Shown here in pieces: positions 11,795 through 22,599 of a stretch of DNA of 64,000 bases. Within the stretch, counting starts at the first letter, position 1, and every line of letters starts with the position of its first letter. Made by a program: the position numbers and the translations under genes. Source of the stretch: Ophiodon elongatus (Eukaryota; Chordata; Actinopteri; Perciformes; Hexagrammidae); the NCBI GenBank assembly GCA_016806645.1, contig JACSYO010000025.1:795001-859000 (forward strand), in the 5' to 3' direction. Under the pieces are notes generated by a model. That model was given only the letters and a program-made list of their open reading frames with translations, searched no databases and had not been told where the DNA came from.

Positions 11795-13290
11795 ATAATA
11801 CTTCATGATTGCTGTTCTCTTTCTAACCAGCAATTATGCTAAGTGGCCATTGTTTGCTTTAGGGAAAGTGGAAAAAATATGAATACATCTATGCAAGAAC
11901 AACCTGAAACTAAATTTGTCGTTTTTGTTAAAGCAATCAATTACCACTTCTATTAACTTCATTAAAGAGGACGTGTCCCCTGAAACCTCATGAAACCTAC
12001 GGCTGTGCATATGGGAGCACAATAATCCCAGTCCCAGGTACCTCACAGTGAGGAATACAAAAAAACCCATTTAAATTCACTTAACGGAAGACAAAAAGAG
12101 CTGCATTCACACACAGGGAGTGGATCCCCCAATACACAGTACGCTTGTTATACAGTTAGATACACTGGCACGACCTTGACTTATTTTTATGACTCAGCTT
12201 TGCCTTAAAAGTTATCGAGCTGCGGTTTTGTGAAAAGCTACAGCCATTACTCAGTTGAGGCATTTCATTTGTGCTTGTGTAGTTCACGTAGTCAGTCTAA
12301 ATGAAAAGGCAGTAGGGAGGAAAAAGGGACCTTGATAACAGAGAGTGTTCTTCCTCGTGAGGGCCGAGCTGGCTTATGTGCACTCGCTATAGACTACAAT
12401 CATATATCACTGATGAATAAGGATCCACACCCTCATGCTGTAAGTACATTCTAACTTTGAAATAGCGAGAAAAAATGGAACGGTTCTGTTTGGCAGCAGG
12501 GTAAAGTTGTGAAAAAGTTTGCTTTCACGCAGCTCTAGATGCACTTGTTACCTCGAAAAGACGGATGGAAACATCTCAAGTTACCTGTTAATAAACAGCA
12601 ACACATGGGTAAGAAGCTGCGGTTTTACTGCTTTGTCTTTTAACGTTTAACGTGGACATTTTTGAAGTCGGCATATTAGAAACAACACACACAGGGGACC
12701 CCCACCTTACCCTCAATACCAGCAACACACATCACCCTGCTGTTTGCCAAGAAAAAAAACACACTGGTGCAGACCTCTAGTGCAAAAATTATAAATATTC
12801 CAAGGCTGACCCGCTCTAAATCCTCCACTGATCTGTATCAGTAAAACCAAATCAGCTGCAGGAGGATTCCAAAGGAGACACATGCTGTATGCACAACAGG
12901 AATAGACAAAATGCTCTATTTTCGTCTCATTCTACCAATCTGACACCTGCAGTGTGAATGTCTCACAGAAACACACAGATTAGCAGAGCACTGGCCGTAC
13001 AGTACAGTCTGACAGGGTTACACCGCTCATTAAACCAGGACTTAACAACCATTTAATATGTGGTAATAGAGTGGTAGTCACACTAAATCCCAGGGCAACG
13101 GTCAGATCTGATCTAATTTATGATTAAGACCTCATCTTGCGTTTTCATTTCCTTTTCTTCCTTCCAATTTATCGGGTTACAACTTTAGGTTACAACTTGG
13201 AACATATGCCTTCCCAATCAACTTCCAAGTTAAATTTTATTTCAATTAAAAAGAGTAAGATACGAGATTGGGAACATTTCTATTGCCTCT
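11795..13290. other. intronic sequence, nothing recognised
   Basis: No repeat family, RNA gene or exon is recognised over 1.5 kb; scattered A-runs only. Confidence 0.5.
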
Positions 13291-13299
13291 CAACGGCTC

Positions 13300-13610
13300 T
13301 CAGCATGGCATTTGCGAGCCGGTGGCTCACGGCTAACAGCGCTAACTAACTATAACACAGCAAACTATGGTAAAATGGTTAATGCAAGCTTAAGCTATTG
13401 TTGGCATTCATTTGTGAAGATTATCTTGCTGAACAAAATGTGTAAGTATCATAAACTTGTGTTTGCAACAGAGCTTATTTTCCGCAATAATCCAAAACCC
13501 AATGGAAAAGTCGGAAGCCAACTTCTGGGATTGGCCTACAGAAATGCATCAATTCTGCAGCACATGGCGACTAGAATAACATTTCTTTTTACAATCAACA
13601 CTTGAAATGA
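13300..13610 (+). repeat. probable interspersed teleost repeat
   Basis: GAGCCGGTGGCTCACGGC, then AACAGCGCTAACTAACT, and later AAAACCCAATGGAAAAGTC and GGAAGCCAACTTCTGGG fit a repeat that I have seen often in percomorph sequence. It has an open frame at 13312-13605 with no recognisable protein motif, which I take as chance. Confidence 0.5.
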
Positions 13611-13688
13611 TGAAGGCACTTGCAAATGACCAGGTAGTACAAAATGTAAACCATACTTTGGTGTTTCATTTTTACCTCTTACTTAAGA

Positions 13689-13712
13689 TTGGTGACTTGG
13701 TGACTTGGTGAC
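13689..13712 (+). repeat. 3 x 8-bp tandem repeat (TTGGTGAC)
   Basis: Three perfect head-to-tail copies. Confidence 0.9.
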
Positions 13713-13981
13713 TTCACAAAATTCCCAACATAGTTCCACCCACCTTAAACCTGAGCAGGGGCTCTCACTAACATGGCTAACTAGCATCAGTATTTTTTTG
13801 CTTCTTTATTACAAAAATAAATAAAAATGTATTAATTCTGAATCCAGTTTCCACCAACTTGGGTTTGATTGGCACGCCATCTGAAATCAGGTCCTTTGTG
13901 CCCATGTTCTTTTTTTAAATTAAACATTAACCATGCCACTTTCTTTAGGTCCTATGAGGGTTTTCTGACAGTGTCTATAGC

Positions 13982-14031
13982 TACCCCCCTCCCCCCCTCT
14001 TCCCCCCCCCACGTCCCCCCTACCCCCTGGT
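13982..14031 (+). repeat. C-rich low-complexity tract
   Basis: Runs of 6 to 9 C separated by one to four other bases; G-run-rich on the minus strand and so potentially G-quadruplex forming in the clstn2 transcript sense. Confidence 0.9.
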
Positions 14032-14169
14032 GCAGCCCCTGCTAATGCTACAGTACAGCGTCCATGCACTTCCATTTGCCTGTGACAGCCTGTGATTAAC
14101 AGCGTGTCCCGTTGGACTGTATTCCTGGTATATAGGTGCTCATGTGACGATTCCTTTTGAGACTTCATG

Positions 14170-16200
14170 ATTTGTATGACAATATGTGTCCTTCAAGTTT
14201 GGGCAAAAGACGACTAAAGGAGCTTTTAAAATGGGACAGGTCTAGAATTACGAACTTGGAAAAGGATGCAGCCACTGAATTGGAACACACCCTGACACAC
14301 CACTGCATCATTGCTGCAAGGTGACGACTTCAACCTGCGGAGGCTGAAGTAAAAGACAAGGTGTAGAAAGTTATAGACGTAGCGATCATTTACATTTCAA
14401 AAGCGAAGCCATGCAAAGATTTCCCACCGTAAGTCAATCTTAAAGTCAAAGTTAAAGCCTTTCTTATTTGACCTTCAGACACTTAACAAAGACCCCGACC
14501 TTACAAACACGTGTTCCAGCTTTTTTAATGACTGGTATGGATGGCGTTGTCAAATCATGTTACATCACACACAATGGAGCACATAATCCTTTACTTGTCA
14601 GAGAGTTTAGTACTTACTCTTCCCCGATGTGTAATCTGCTTCCCTTGCTCATCCCTGAAACACTGTGAGACTATGTCAAAGGCAGAAAAAAAAAAAACGT
14701 AACCTTTTGTGCGTGTATTCGGAGGGCTGTCGATCTATCGAGTCAAATTTGATTTCTATTACAAGGGTCAGGGAGTGCTGGATGGCCCTCGGACACGAGG
14801 CTTAGAGGACTGACAAATTGAGTCGCTAAATGCCCGCTTTGAGCAATGGTACGATTTTGTGATCGACAGTCCATTAAAGGCCTAAGTCACCCTGAGAACA
14901 GTGGCTTTGGTTCCCCCCGCTGACAAGCTCCTGTGAAAGGCAACAAAAGCCCTCTTAAAAGCCCCTCACACAAACAAACACACACTCACACTCACCCACG
15001 CATGTCCACGTCCCCTCGAGAGCACAAAGTTAGAGCCCTGAACATCTCACCGCTTCAAATCCTGGTTGTGGCTACCCCCCCTGCTCGGGCCCTTCTCTCG
15101 CTGTCTTTTGCCTGGGCCAAGGTTTCCCGCAACTCGCAAGTCTTCGGAACAAAAGCTGCTTTGTTTCAAATGAGTAGCGACACGCGGAGGGTCGTGACAT
15201 CAATGTTTTTTGACACAGTGAAAAAATTGTAACTGTCACTTCACACGTTGCCTCTCTCAAACTTTCTTCTAAACTCCCTTTAAAGGCTTGTTGACGAAAA
15301 GAACGTTTGGAAATAGCAGACCCAATGCTTTGAATGCTAATTAAAAATGTCCAAATAAGCGTGGACTCATATGATTATACTCTAATGCTAATGTGCTTAC
15401 ATTCATTTTTTCTTTTTATGTTGTTGTTATTGCAGTTCCTCGCCTTCGTGCGTCCGACTCAAAGCCTGTCACCGCTCACGCTGACGCCCCTCTATAATCG
15501 TGTCCCCAGATTCTAATTAGGCTACTATGGAGTCTCACGCAAATTTGTCTGAAGCTAAATGATGCTTTTCATCCAGAAAATTACCAAAATTTCCTTGCAG
15601 CGTTATTAGTGCTTTAGCACCACTCCCCAGACGACCCTCTATTCTTCTTTGCTTTATTGTTTTTTCTTCCCGTCCCGCGGCGCATACACATGCTCCTCCA
15701 ACCGTGACAGCTACCGTGCATAGTTGGTGGTTTCCCAATCTTTGCACAGTGTTTAAGCACGTCTATTTCGATCATCCCAGATGAGAGTGAACTCACACAA
15801 AAAAAATCTTTGTATTTAACAGGGCAGTGTGTCATAATTCAATACTTGCTGTTCATCGTAAGCCTGACAATGTTACACACAAAACAAGGAGGCTCTTTAT
15901 TCAGTACATGAAATGAGGCTCAGATCTTTTTAGGTTGGACCCATTTGTTGTCTTATCTTGATAGCTGGCAGGGGTCTGATTACTAATTTGAAAGAGGCTA
16001 ATGCTCATCTCATGGATGCCTTAATGTAATTAATGATCCTAATGATGCAACCCTCTTCAATTCCTTTAGGCTCTACAGACACTTGGTCTGCTTTGTCCTT
16101 GCCCACTGTTCGGATCTATCTGGTGATAAGATGGTTTCATGGTGTGGATTGTCAGAATACAAATGCCCGAAACCGTATACAATGTTAGTCTTATGTCTTA
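14170..16200. other. intronic sequence; possible conserved element near 15.96-16.06 kb
   Basis: No exon or repeat family recognised. The 15961-16060 stretch carries GATTACTAATTT and GTAATTAATGATCCTAATGATG, homeodomain-like sites in an otherwise unique context. Conservation is untested. Confidence 0.4.
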
Positions 16201-16204
16201 TGTC

Positions 16205-16320
16205 TTACTTTGACAGTGGTGGCCTACAGAAAATAGAAGGTCACCGGTTCAATCCCAGAAATGGCAGAAAACATCTGGGTGGTTAAAGAAAGAGAGCAGT
16301 GCTTCACCCTCACTTTAACC
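16205..16320 (+). mobile_element. tRNA-like SINE remnant
   Basis: GGTTCAATCCC at 16246-16256 is a near-consensus RNA polymerase III B box. It is preceded by a degenerate A-box region (CAGTGGTGGCCTACAGA), then AATGGCAGAAAACATCTGGG and GCAGTGCTTCACCCTCAC, as in a fish tRNA-derived SINE body. The head is eroded and no poly-A or simple tail is seen; an inverted-repeat element abuts its 3' side. Confidence 0.55.
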
Positions 16321-16321
16321 G

Positions 16322-16490
16322 AAACAAAGGTTATGATATTGTAACCCTAGTTCTATAAGCACATACAGGGCCCTCCACTGGACTTTATGGGAAATACTTC
16401 TCCTTCAATCATGCATTTACCACCTGACAATTTGAGATAGAGGTCTCCGCCTCTTATAAAACTAGAGTTACAATGTCGTAACCTTTGTTC
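16322..16490. mobile_element. short inverted-repeat element with ~38-bp arms (MITE-like)
   Basis: The left arm (16322-16359) begins AACAAAGGTTATGATATTG and continues TAACCCTAGTTCTATAAG; the reverse complement of the right arm (16452-16490) begins AACAAAGGTTACGACATTG and continues TAACTCTAGTTTTATAAG. Only four mismatches occur across these arms. The interior has no coding capacity. Confidence 0.8.
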
Positions 16491-16960
16491 TAAGTCACAA
16501 AGGCTCCGTCCACTACCGGACTCTCTGGGTACAGTGGGCGGAGCATGACGAGTGCACGCCCTGCCGCTACATAACATCGGCCCAACCACACTGACCCTGA
16601 CCGGCGAGAGGTCAGTCGATGCAACACACCTGCTTCTTTATAAACTCCGCCGCCACACCGGAGAAGTAGGGGGGGCCCCCAACCAACCCGGTTAGTACGC
16701 AACGGAACTGCATAGAGCAATGGCCTTACCCTGCAGGGGTCAAAAGACAAGCACCCTGCACGCCACATTCCCCAGGTCACCAAGGAGCAGGGGAACATGT
16801 AGGTGTATCATGCCCGTCTGCTAATCACCGAAATAAAACAGGATAGCAGACAGCGCTGTGCTTGGGGTCCGCACGCATTCGGGTTGGCGTGTCCTGATTG
16901 GCTATTCTTATGCAGATTTTCAGTGGGCGAATGCATGTATGCGATTGGAGGAGAGTATTA
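16491..16960. other. GC-rich segment, probably part of a repeat composite
   Basis: GCTCCGTCCACTACCGGACT echoes the interior of the adjoining inverted-repeat element (CCCTCCACTGGACT), so this may be a longer version of the same element. A 102-codon minus-strand open frame (16490-16798) has no recognisable motif. Confidence 0.35.
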
Positions 16961-17012
16961 CCCATAGAAATGGAATAGGAGTAGAACAGATGTTTAGTTA
17001 ATTTGACCATGA
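16961..17012 (+). repeat. CCATAGAAAT..GTAGAGCAGAT repeat, copy 1
   Basis: CCCATAGAAATGGAATAGG then AGTAGAACAGATGTT and AATTTGACC align with 22252-22334 (CCATAGAAATAAAACAAG, AGTAGAGCGGATATT, CAATTTGACC). Class unknown. Confidence 0.5.
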
Positions 17013-17463
17013 CTATATATAAAACACCCATGCCTTTTTTTATAATCTGCAGTGCACAAGAGGGAGGTAGTTTTATCATTAGTGCCGCAGACGCTCCTCT
17101 GACCACTCTCGCCGCCGTCGGACCAGCTGTGTCCGTGGCCCGGGCAGCTGCTGGCTCCGCTCCAGGCCACCCGTCACAGGGTCAGCTCAGAGAGACGACC
17201 GCTCACAGCCTGTAAAACACCGCTGATGGATAAAACACTCACACCATCCATCACGCAGGTGTAAAGACTGTACTTATCCCCAAGGGGGCTTCGCACACGC
17301 GGGGCGTGCACGTGCGCACACACAGGACCACGCACACACACATGCATGCCTTTGAGCCGCCGTTTAGTGGATGTTATCGATTAGCCCACTGTAATTAACA
17401 CATACTCCGGCAGGGAATAAATCAGTGCTGATGAATCACTTATTGTGATGGTTTTGATGGTGG

Positions 17464-17465
<2 letters not shown>

Positions 17466-17501
<36 letters not shown>
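17466..17501 (+). repeat. (GT)18 microsatellite
   Basis: Uninterrupted GT dinucleotides. Confidence 0.97.
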
Positions 17502-17505
<4 letters not shown>

Positions 17506-17984
17506 GAGGGAGTTATAGTCAGGCCCCAGGGTGAGCTAAAGTATAAGTGCTCTGGTTGACAGTATAAAAGTGCTGCTGTACTATGATACTATGACTAGAG
17601 GCATCCACTGTGGACTGACAGCGGCATTTGAAGAGCACAAACCACAAAGACCATAGTTCCCGCAGGACATGAACATAAAAACAAAGGCAGAAAATAAGAG
17701 TAACAAAAAACGTACAAACACGAGGACCGACACTGAAGTGTCAGAGCTACATGTAGGACGCAGTTACTGGAATCGTTTAAGAATCATAGGCCGAGGAATG
17801 GTAGGCTGGCGATGTATCATACTTGCCCAAAAATCCCCTATGAAGCAAAGCCTGTGTGTGCAAGGTCAGGCAGGAAAGGCAGACAACTCAAGGCTGCTTA
17901 AATAAAATACTCCACTTTTTGTAACATAATCCATTAATGCTCAGTTCATTTCTTCTTTTTTTTTTTTGCTCTTCATTGCCTGCT

Positions 17985-18165
17985 GCTGTTTACCTGAAAG
18001 CTATATGCTGTAACAGCTGCAGTCAGTTATCACGGGTTCCACCACACAAACTACGAGCATTTCATAAGCCTCAGCATCCACCTGTGGGCTCAGTTCCCTG
18101 GGGGAATAACGAGCGTCACTCCCCAATACCCACTGTGGCTCGGTGTATTCTTGTGGGGAGTTAGT
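17985..18165 (+). repeat. CACCTGTGGGCT repeat, copy A
   Basis: GAGCATTTCATAAGCCTCAG, ATCCACCTGTGGGCTCAGT, CCTGGGGGAATAACGAGCG and CTCGGTGTATTCTTGTGG align in order with copy B at 20175-20320. The family is not identified. Confidence 0.6.
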
Positions 18166-18339
18166 TGGCTGACTGAACTACAGATATTTAAACGAACCGA
18201 GATACTTTTTGCATCTGGTCAACGTTGCTGATGGTGGTTTGATGCCATAACTGGCAGGGTAAATCTGACATGACCCCTGTTGTGGTGCCATTGAGCCTCT
18301 TAACCCAGATCTACTTCAGGTGGCAACACCCGTGTCTGG

Positions 18340-18880
18340 AAAGTGAAGCTAATGCGAAAGTGCCTCAAACTCATGCAGGGGGCGACTCCTCTGGTTGCAA
18401 AAAGAAGTCTAATTGTATAGAAGTCTCTGAGAAAATCACCATACTTCTCTCTTGATTTATTCCCTCAGTAAACATTATAAACATGAGTTTATGTCTCAAT
18501 CTCTAGTTTCAAGTCTTCTTCAATACAGCATGATGTTCATTTAGTAAATTATGATCCATTTAGAGTCAAATAGACCATAAAGCAGGGTAGGGAGCGGGGC
18601 TACCATGAGATTTACAGACGTTGCCACAGCGTTGTCTTATCTGGGAGTTGTCCGTGTTTTCATCTTAGAACTTTAACCCTTTCACGGTGCGTTTTCAGTT
18701 CAGAAAAGTTAGCTGCAACGCCTAGAAAATGTCTTATTCAGCATTCAGTTGTACTTAGCTACACAATTTAGTGTCACTTCTGGTTGCAAAAAATCCAGAT
18801 GGCAGCCACCGAAAATACATCAAAACGGCAGTCCACAAACCAATGGAGGACTTCACGATGACTACGTTCATATATCTGTT
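18340..18880 (-). repeat. long interspersed teleost repeat, reversed
   Basis: Landmarks in order are CAGGGGGCGACTCCTCTGG, ATGAGTTTATGTCTCAATC, AAATAGACCATAAAGCAGGG, CACTTCTGGTTGCAAAAAAT, ATGGCAGCCACCGAAAATAC and GCAGTCCACAAACCAATGG. On the minus strand this becomes the CCATTGGTTTGTGGACTGC...AACCAGAAGTG arrangement of a repeat that is abundant in fish. No coding capacity or ends are seen; class unassigned. It abuts another repeat at 18890. Confidence 0.65.
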
Positions 18881-18889
18881 GATTGCCCC

Positions 18890-19120
18890 ACCCCCCAGGC
18901 TGAATTGTAATAACTTTGGTGATCCCCTGACTTTTCATGTTGCACCATCATCTGGTCAAAATTTCCATTTACCCCAATACTTTGATTTGTGACCAGAAAG
19001 AATCTGCAAAATGAATGATAATGCCATAATCCTCATTTGTAGTTTGCATTTAATGCTAATTAGAAAGCATGCTAACGTGCCAAAGTAAGATGGTGAGCAT
19101 GGTGAACATTAGCATGAAAT
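18890..19120 (-). repeat. GCTAAC-rich repeat family, reversed copy
   Basis: ATAACTTTGGTGATCCCC, CATCTGGTCAAAATTTCC, AATGCTAATTAGAAAGCATG and GGTGAACATTAGCATG are the reversed landmarks of the family also present at 7.8 kb. It ends in a short (AAATG)n. Confidence 0.65.
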
Positions 19121-19129
19121 GAAATGAAA

Positions 19130-19980
19130 TCTCACAAAGAAAAGAAATCGTTGCAGAGTTCAAGGGTGAACACACAATTGCTATTTGGGTTGGTGCCAGA
19201 ACATTAACAAAGAAACCTACGTGTCTCACTCTATTTTACGACCGCCCTGTGTTGTTCCTTATTTCTAATTCTGCCTGTCACTTTAACACTCCTCCGCCTT
19301 TCAGCTCCAACGGGGAAGAAAAAGAGAAGCGGAGAAACTAAATCTTGAGTCGACAATTTAATTATACCCAATCCAGCGTTATTTTATTGCACATGCAGGA
19401 ATCCAATTACCTTCTTAATTTAATCATCCAAGCTTTTATTAGCAAATTCATATATTTTTTGTCAAAGAGTTCTGACCTCACCGTCGCCCCGCTTGTCTCC
19501 GACAGATGGGGAACTCAACCGAAAAGAAAGCAAGGGGGCCCTTATTATTTTGGTGGCGAGTTGTAAAGGTCAAGGAGAAAATTGAGTTTGAGATAATATA
19601 TGCCACCAATTTGCACTTAATTTTCATTGGCTTGACTGCTGTCCATCTTCCTCGACAGTTTTAGGAGCCTTTCTATTGATTGCTTATATTTTTGACCGAC
19701 AGCTCCGGGATCCCCGTCCAAGGTCTAGACACATAATGGTCGGGCTTGAGATGTGAGTTTATTTATTAATGATATCTATTTGTCAGATTTTGTTGAATTG
19801 CCTGAGAAGAAGAAGCTGCTTTGAATTTTTTTTAAAAGCACACATGCAGAGCAATGTATGATTGACCACGGACGTCTAGGGAAAACTAAAGGTCTTGGCA
19901 CAGCGATTGTAAAATAGGTTTATCAGAAAATAGGTCAATTAAAAAAAAAAAAAAGGGGCTGTCAGACTCTGTTGTGGCCA
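19130..19980. other. intronic sequence, candidate conserved non-coding stretch
   Basis: No repeat family recognised. The 19370-19870 part is AT-rich, unique-looking and free of simple repeats, with CTTCTTAATTTAATCATCC, TTTATTTATTAATGATATC and GGCTTGACTGCTGTCC. Poly-A lies at 19941-19954. Conservation untested. Confidence 0.35.
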
Positions 19981-19989
19981 CGGAGTGAT

Positions 19990-20330
19990 CTTTAATTTTC
20001 ATAATCTTACTTTTATTTTAGGCATAAATAAACCACAGCTGCTTCTGTTTATTTTGCTTTTCAAATTTGCTGTTTGTGACCAAGCGTGGCTCAGTGTTGT
20101 TAATAAAAAAATACAAATATACATATCCAGCATTGCCAAAAAGGTATTGATCAGCTTAGAAAACTCCACATCTGTTGACAGGAAAGTGGTCTCTGCTGCC
20201 GCTCTCGCTTCAGCGTTTTATGAGCATCTCCACCCAACCATCCACCTGTGGACTCTTGAGTCCAGGGGGAATTAACGGTCACCGCTCCCTAATCCCTGCT
20301 GTGCTGAGCTCGGTGTATTAGTGTGGTGTG
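19990..20330 (+). repeat. CACCTGTGGACT repeat, copy B with 5' extension
   Basis: ATCCACCTGTGGACTCTTGA, CCAGGGGGAATTAACGG and CTCGGTGTATTAGTGTGG match copy A at 17985-18165. Its 5' part (TACTTTTATTTTAGGC and TATCCAGCATTGCCAAAAAGG) is repeated at 20436-20510, so the insertion seems locally duplicated in part. Confidence 0.6.
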
Positions 20331-20435
20331 TGACAAGAGCCTCTAAGAGCCGACACACATCATAACAAAACTAATCAATTTAATCTTTTTTTCTTACTGG
20401 AAAGTAATGATCGTCACTAAAAAAACATTCACAAT

Positions 20436-20515
20436 TTTACTTTTATTTTATGCTATAAAAGTAAAAAAAAATGTAAGTCGTTCATCCAGCATTGCCAAAC
20501 AGTTATTAATTAACA
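20436..20515 (+). repeat. partial direct duplicate of the 20.0-20.15 kb segment
   Basis: TACTTTTATTTTATGC and TCATCCAGCATTGCCAAACAG parallel TACTTTTATTTTAGGC and TATCCAGCATTGCCAAAAAGG in the preceding repeat. Confidence 0.5.
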
Positions 20516-20519
20516 GTAA

Positions 20520-22200
20520 CGAATGTTAAAACTTGCATCGGTCGATGTTAGAGGGATAATAATAGTCGAAAGACTGAGGCAGCAGGCCAGCGAGGATGTA
20601 CTCCACATATCCAGCTCAAAATGTGGAGTTACACTTTTTAGTTTGTATTTGTTTTATTTATAATACATTCAAGACAAAAACAACGAAGACATGCATATTT
20701 CAAAATCCACCATGTCATACCTGCAAATTGGAAAGGGAAAACATGGGAAAACAAACATAATCTCACAAGAATGCACGATTTAATCTAAAAAGAAAAAAAA
20801 AAGAAAAGTCCTGGCCAAAACACTGTCCCCGTGCGACGCAGGCCTGAAAAACCGAAAACGAGTGGCGGAACAGCTGCAATGATTTACGAGGAAAACGGCG
20901 GCGCAGTGACAATGGGATCCTCCAGAATCAACACCGAGCCGCTTTTGTTGATTGCAGCATTTCCTTGGAGCTTTCTCAAGGCTAAATGAGCTATAGGATG
21001 AGTGCGGCTGGCAGAGTGCCCCACCGGAACGGCTCCATCCTTTAACACTCTGATTGATCACATTACAGTTAATTAAATATTGGCAAATTGTTCCCATCCA
21101 AGGTTGGGCTATTAAAGTTTACACTCCAGCCACATTTATCACTTTCCATGTCTCTTTTATCACAGCTGCTTGTCGCCTCTCTTGTGTGTCAAGTGGATGA
21201 TGATAAACGCCCGAACACTTTATTTCTCTCACTTGTACATTTTTACCTCCTTATGCTTTTTTTTTTTTTTTTTTTTTTCCTCTCTCTCTTTTTGGTACAG
21301 CTTCTTACGCTTCCCACTGGCTTTTCATTTCAATGAAGTATGACAGCGCCAATGAAGGAATGCGCTGCAGCGAGTCTTTTTCCGTATTCCTCGGTCGGTG
21401 TGTAACCGTCAGAATCTCAAAAGGGATCAGGCAAGGGGAAAATGACAGGGAAGAGCTAGGAGCATGAAGATGACACTATCGGGCAACAGCAGGAGTAAAA
21501 CACAATTGTACGGCTGTCAGCTGAGGTGCTACCCTAATAAACTACAATAATGCTGATGGGCAGGGTTATGTTGCATGTCTGACACACATATGGTACCAAG
21601 ATGACTCTCATCCTCACTGACAACAATGTGTGAGCAAGTCTTACCCCTATTTTCGGCTCTCAGTTAGTCTCTTCCAGAAATCCCTTAGGTCACACATAAG
21701 GGTGGTGGAAGAGGCAGAGTTAGAAGATAGGGATGGACACAAAATGTTGTCCACTTGGGTATGGTTGCAGAGTGATTCATTACTAATGCATTCAGTTTAC
21801 AGGCCTGAGGGGAAGTGAAGACAGCATATCACCTCTGATAAGCCACAAGGCGCTCCTTGAAAATGAGTCCGTCCTTTTTATTTGGGGAGAGCTGAGAGGT
21901 AGAGGAGGATCTGGGCTGTAAAGCCCAAGCCAGTGATTAAAGGCACGAGATAAAATCCTCAGACACTTGACGATTACTTATTAAGAGCCGGCCACCCCTA
22001 TAAATGAGTCTGATTAAGGTTGCGGCGTGGTTGTGCACAGTGACACAGAGAGAGGGTTTCTGGGTAACTGTGGCTCACTCAGGCTGCCATAGCAGCTAAT
22101 GTGGACGCCTCCAAAATGTTGTTTGTGTAATAATTGGTTAGTGGGAGAGTGGGATATTTTACAGGAGGGATCTTTTTGCCAACAAGGGGTGTATTTATGT
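20520..22200. other. intronic sequence, nothing recognised
   Basis: A poly-T run of 22 sits at 21257-21278 and short A-runs near 20790. No exon or named repeat. Confidence 0.5.
21257..21278 (+). repeat. poly-T tract
   Basis: Twenty-two T, followed by (CT)n. Confidence 0.97.
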
Positions 22201-22248
22201 ATAAATATAAGCACTGAGTGTGTGTTGGCAAATGTATACAGCCTGCCT

Positions 22249-22335
22249 GCACCATAGAAATAAAACAAGAGTAGAGCGGATATTCCCATTGAAATCAATG
22301 TAGCAGAAGGATCAGACCTGCACCCAATTTGACCT
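22249..22335 (+). repeat. CCATAGAAAT..GTAGAGCGGAT repeat, copy 2
   Basis: Matches 16961-17012 in three blocks in the same order. It directly abuts the SINE that follows. Confidence 0.5.
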
Positions 22336-22597
22336 TCTAGTCTCCCGACCACTCAAAGCGCTTTAACACTAAATGTCATTCACCCACACTGATGGCAGGG
22401 ACTACTACGTAAGATGCCACCTGCCCATCACGCCATTCACACACATTCATTCATCGTAGGCAACCTGGGGTTAAGTGTCTTGCTTGCGTCAGTCGTCCAA
22501 CAAGGATCTCCTCCAGGACCGGAGGATCCGGAGATGGCTAATCCGCTAATCTTTGATTGAAAGCTGACCCTGTCCACCTCTGAGCCACAACCGGCCC
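22336..22597 (-). mobile_element. tRNA-derived SINE, minus orientation, diverged copy
   Basis: Reversed landmarks match the copy at 7010-7258: TCTAGTCTCCCGACCACTC, AAAGCGCTTTAACACTAAAT, CACACTGATGGCAGGG, AAGATGCCACCTGCCCATCA and the A-box end CTGAGCCACAACCGGCCC. On the minus strand the A-box region reads TGTGGCTCAGAGG, but the tRNA-like head is disrupted: the expected GGTTCGATCCC is absent. Confidence 0.75.
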
Positions 22598-22599
22598 AC

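Noticed and set aside
17010..17030. TATA-box-like TATATATAAAA on the plus strand with a following open frame at 17003-17215
   Set aside because: It lies inside or next to a dispersed repeat block (also at 22.3 kb), with no supporting initiator or recognisable product.
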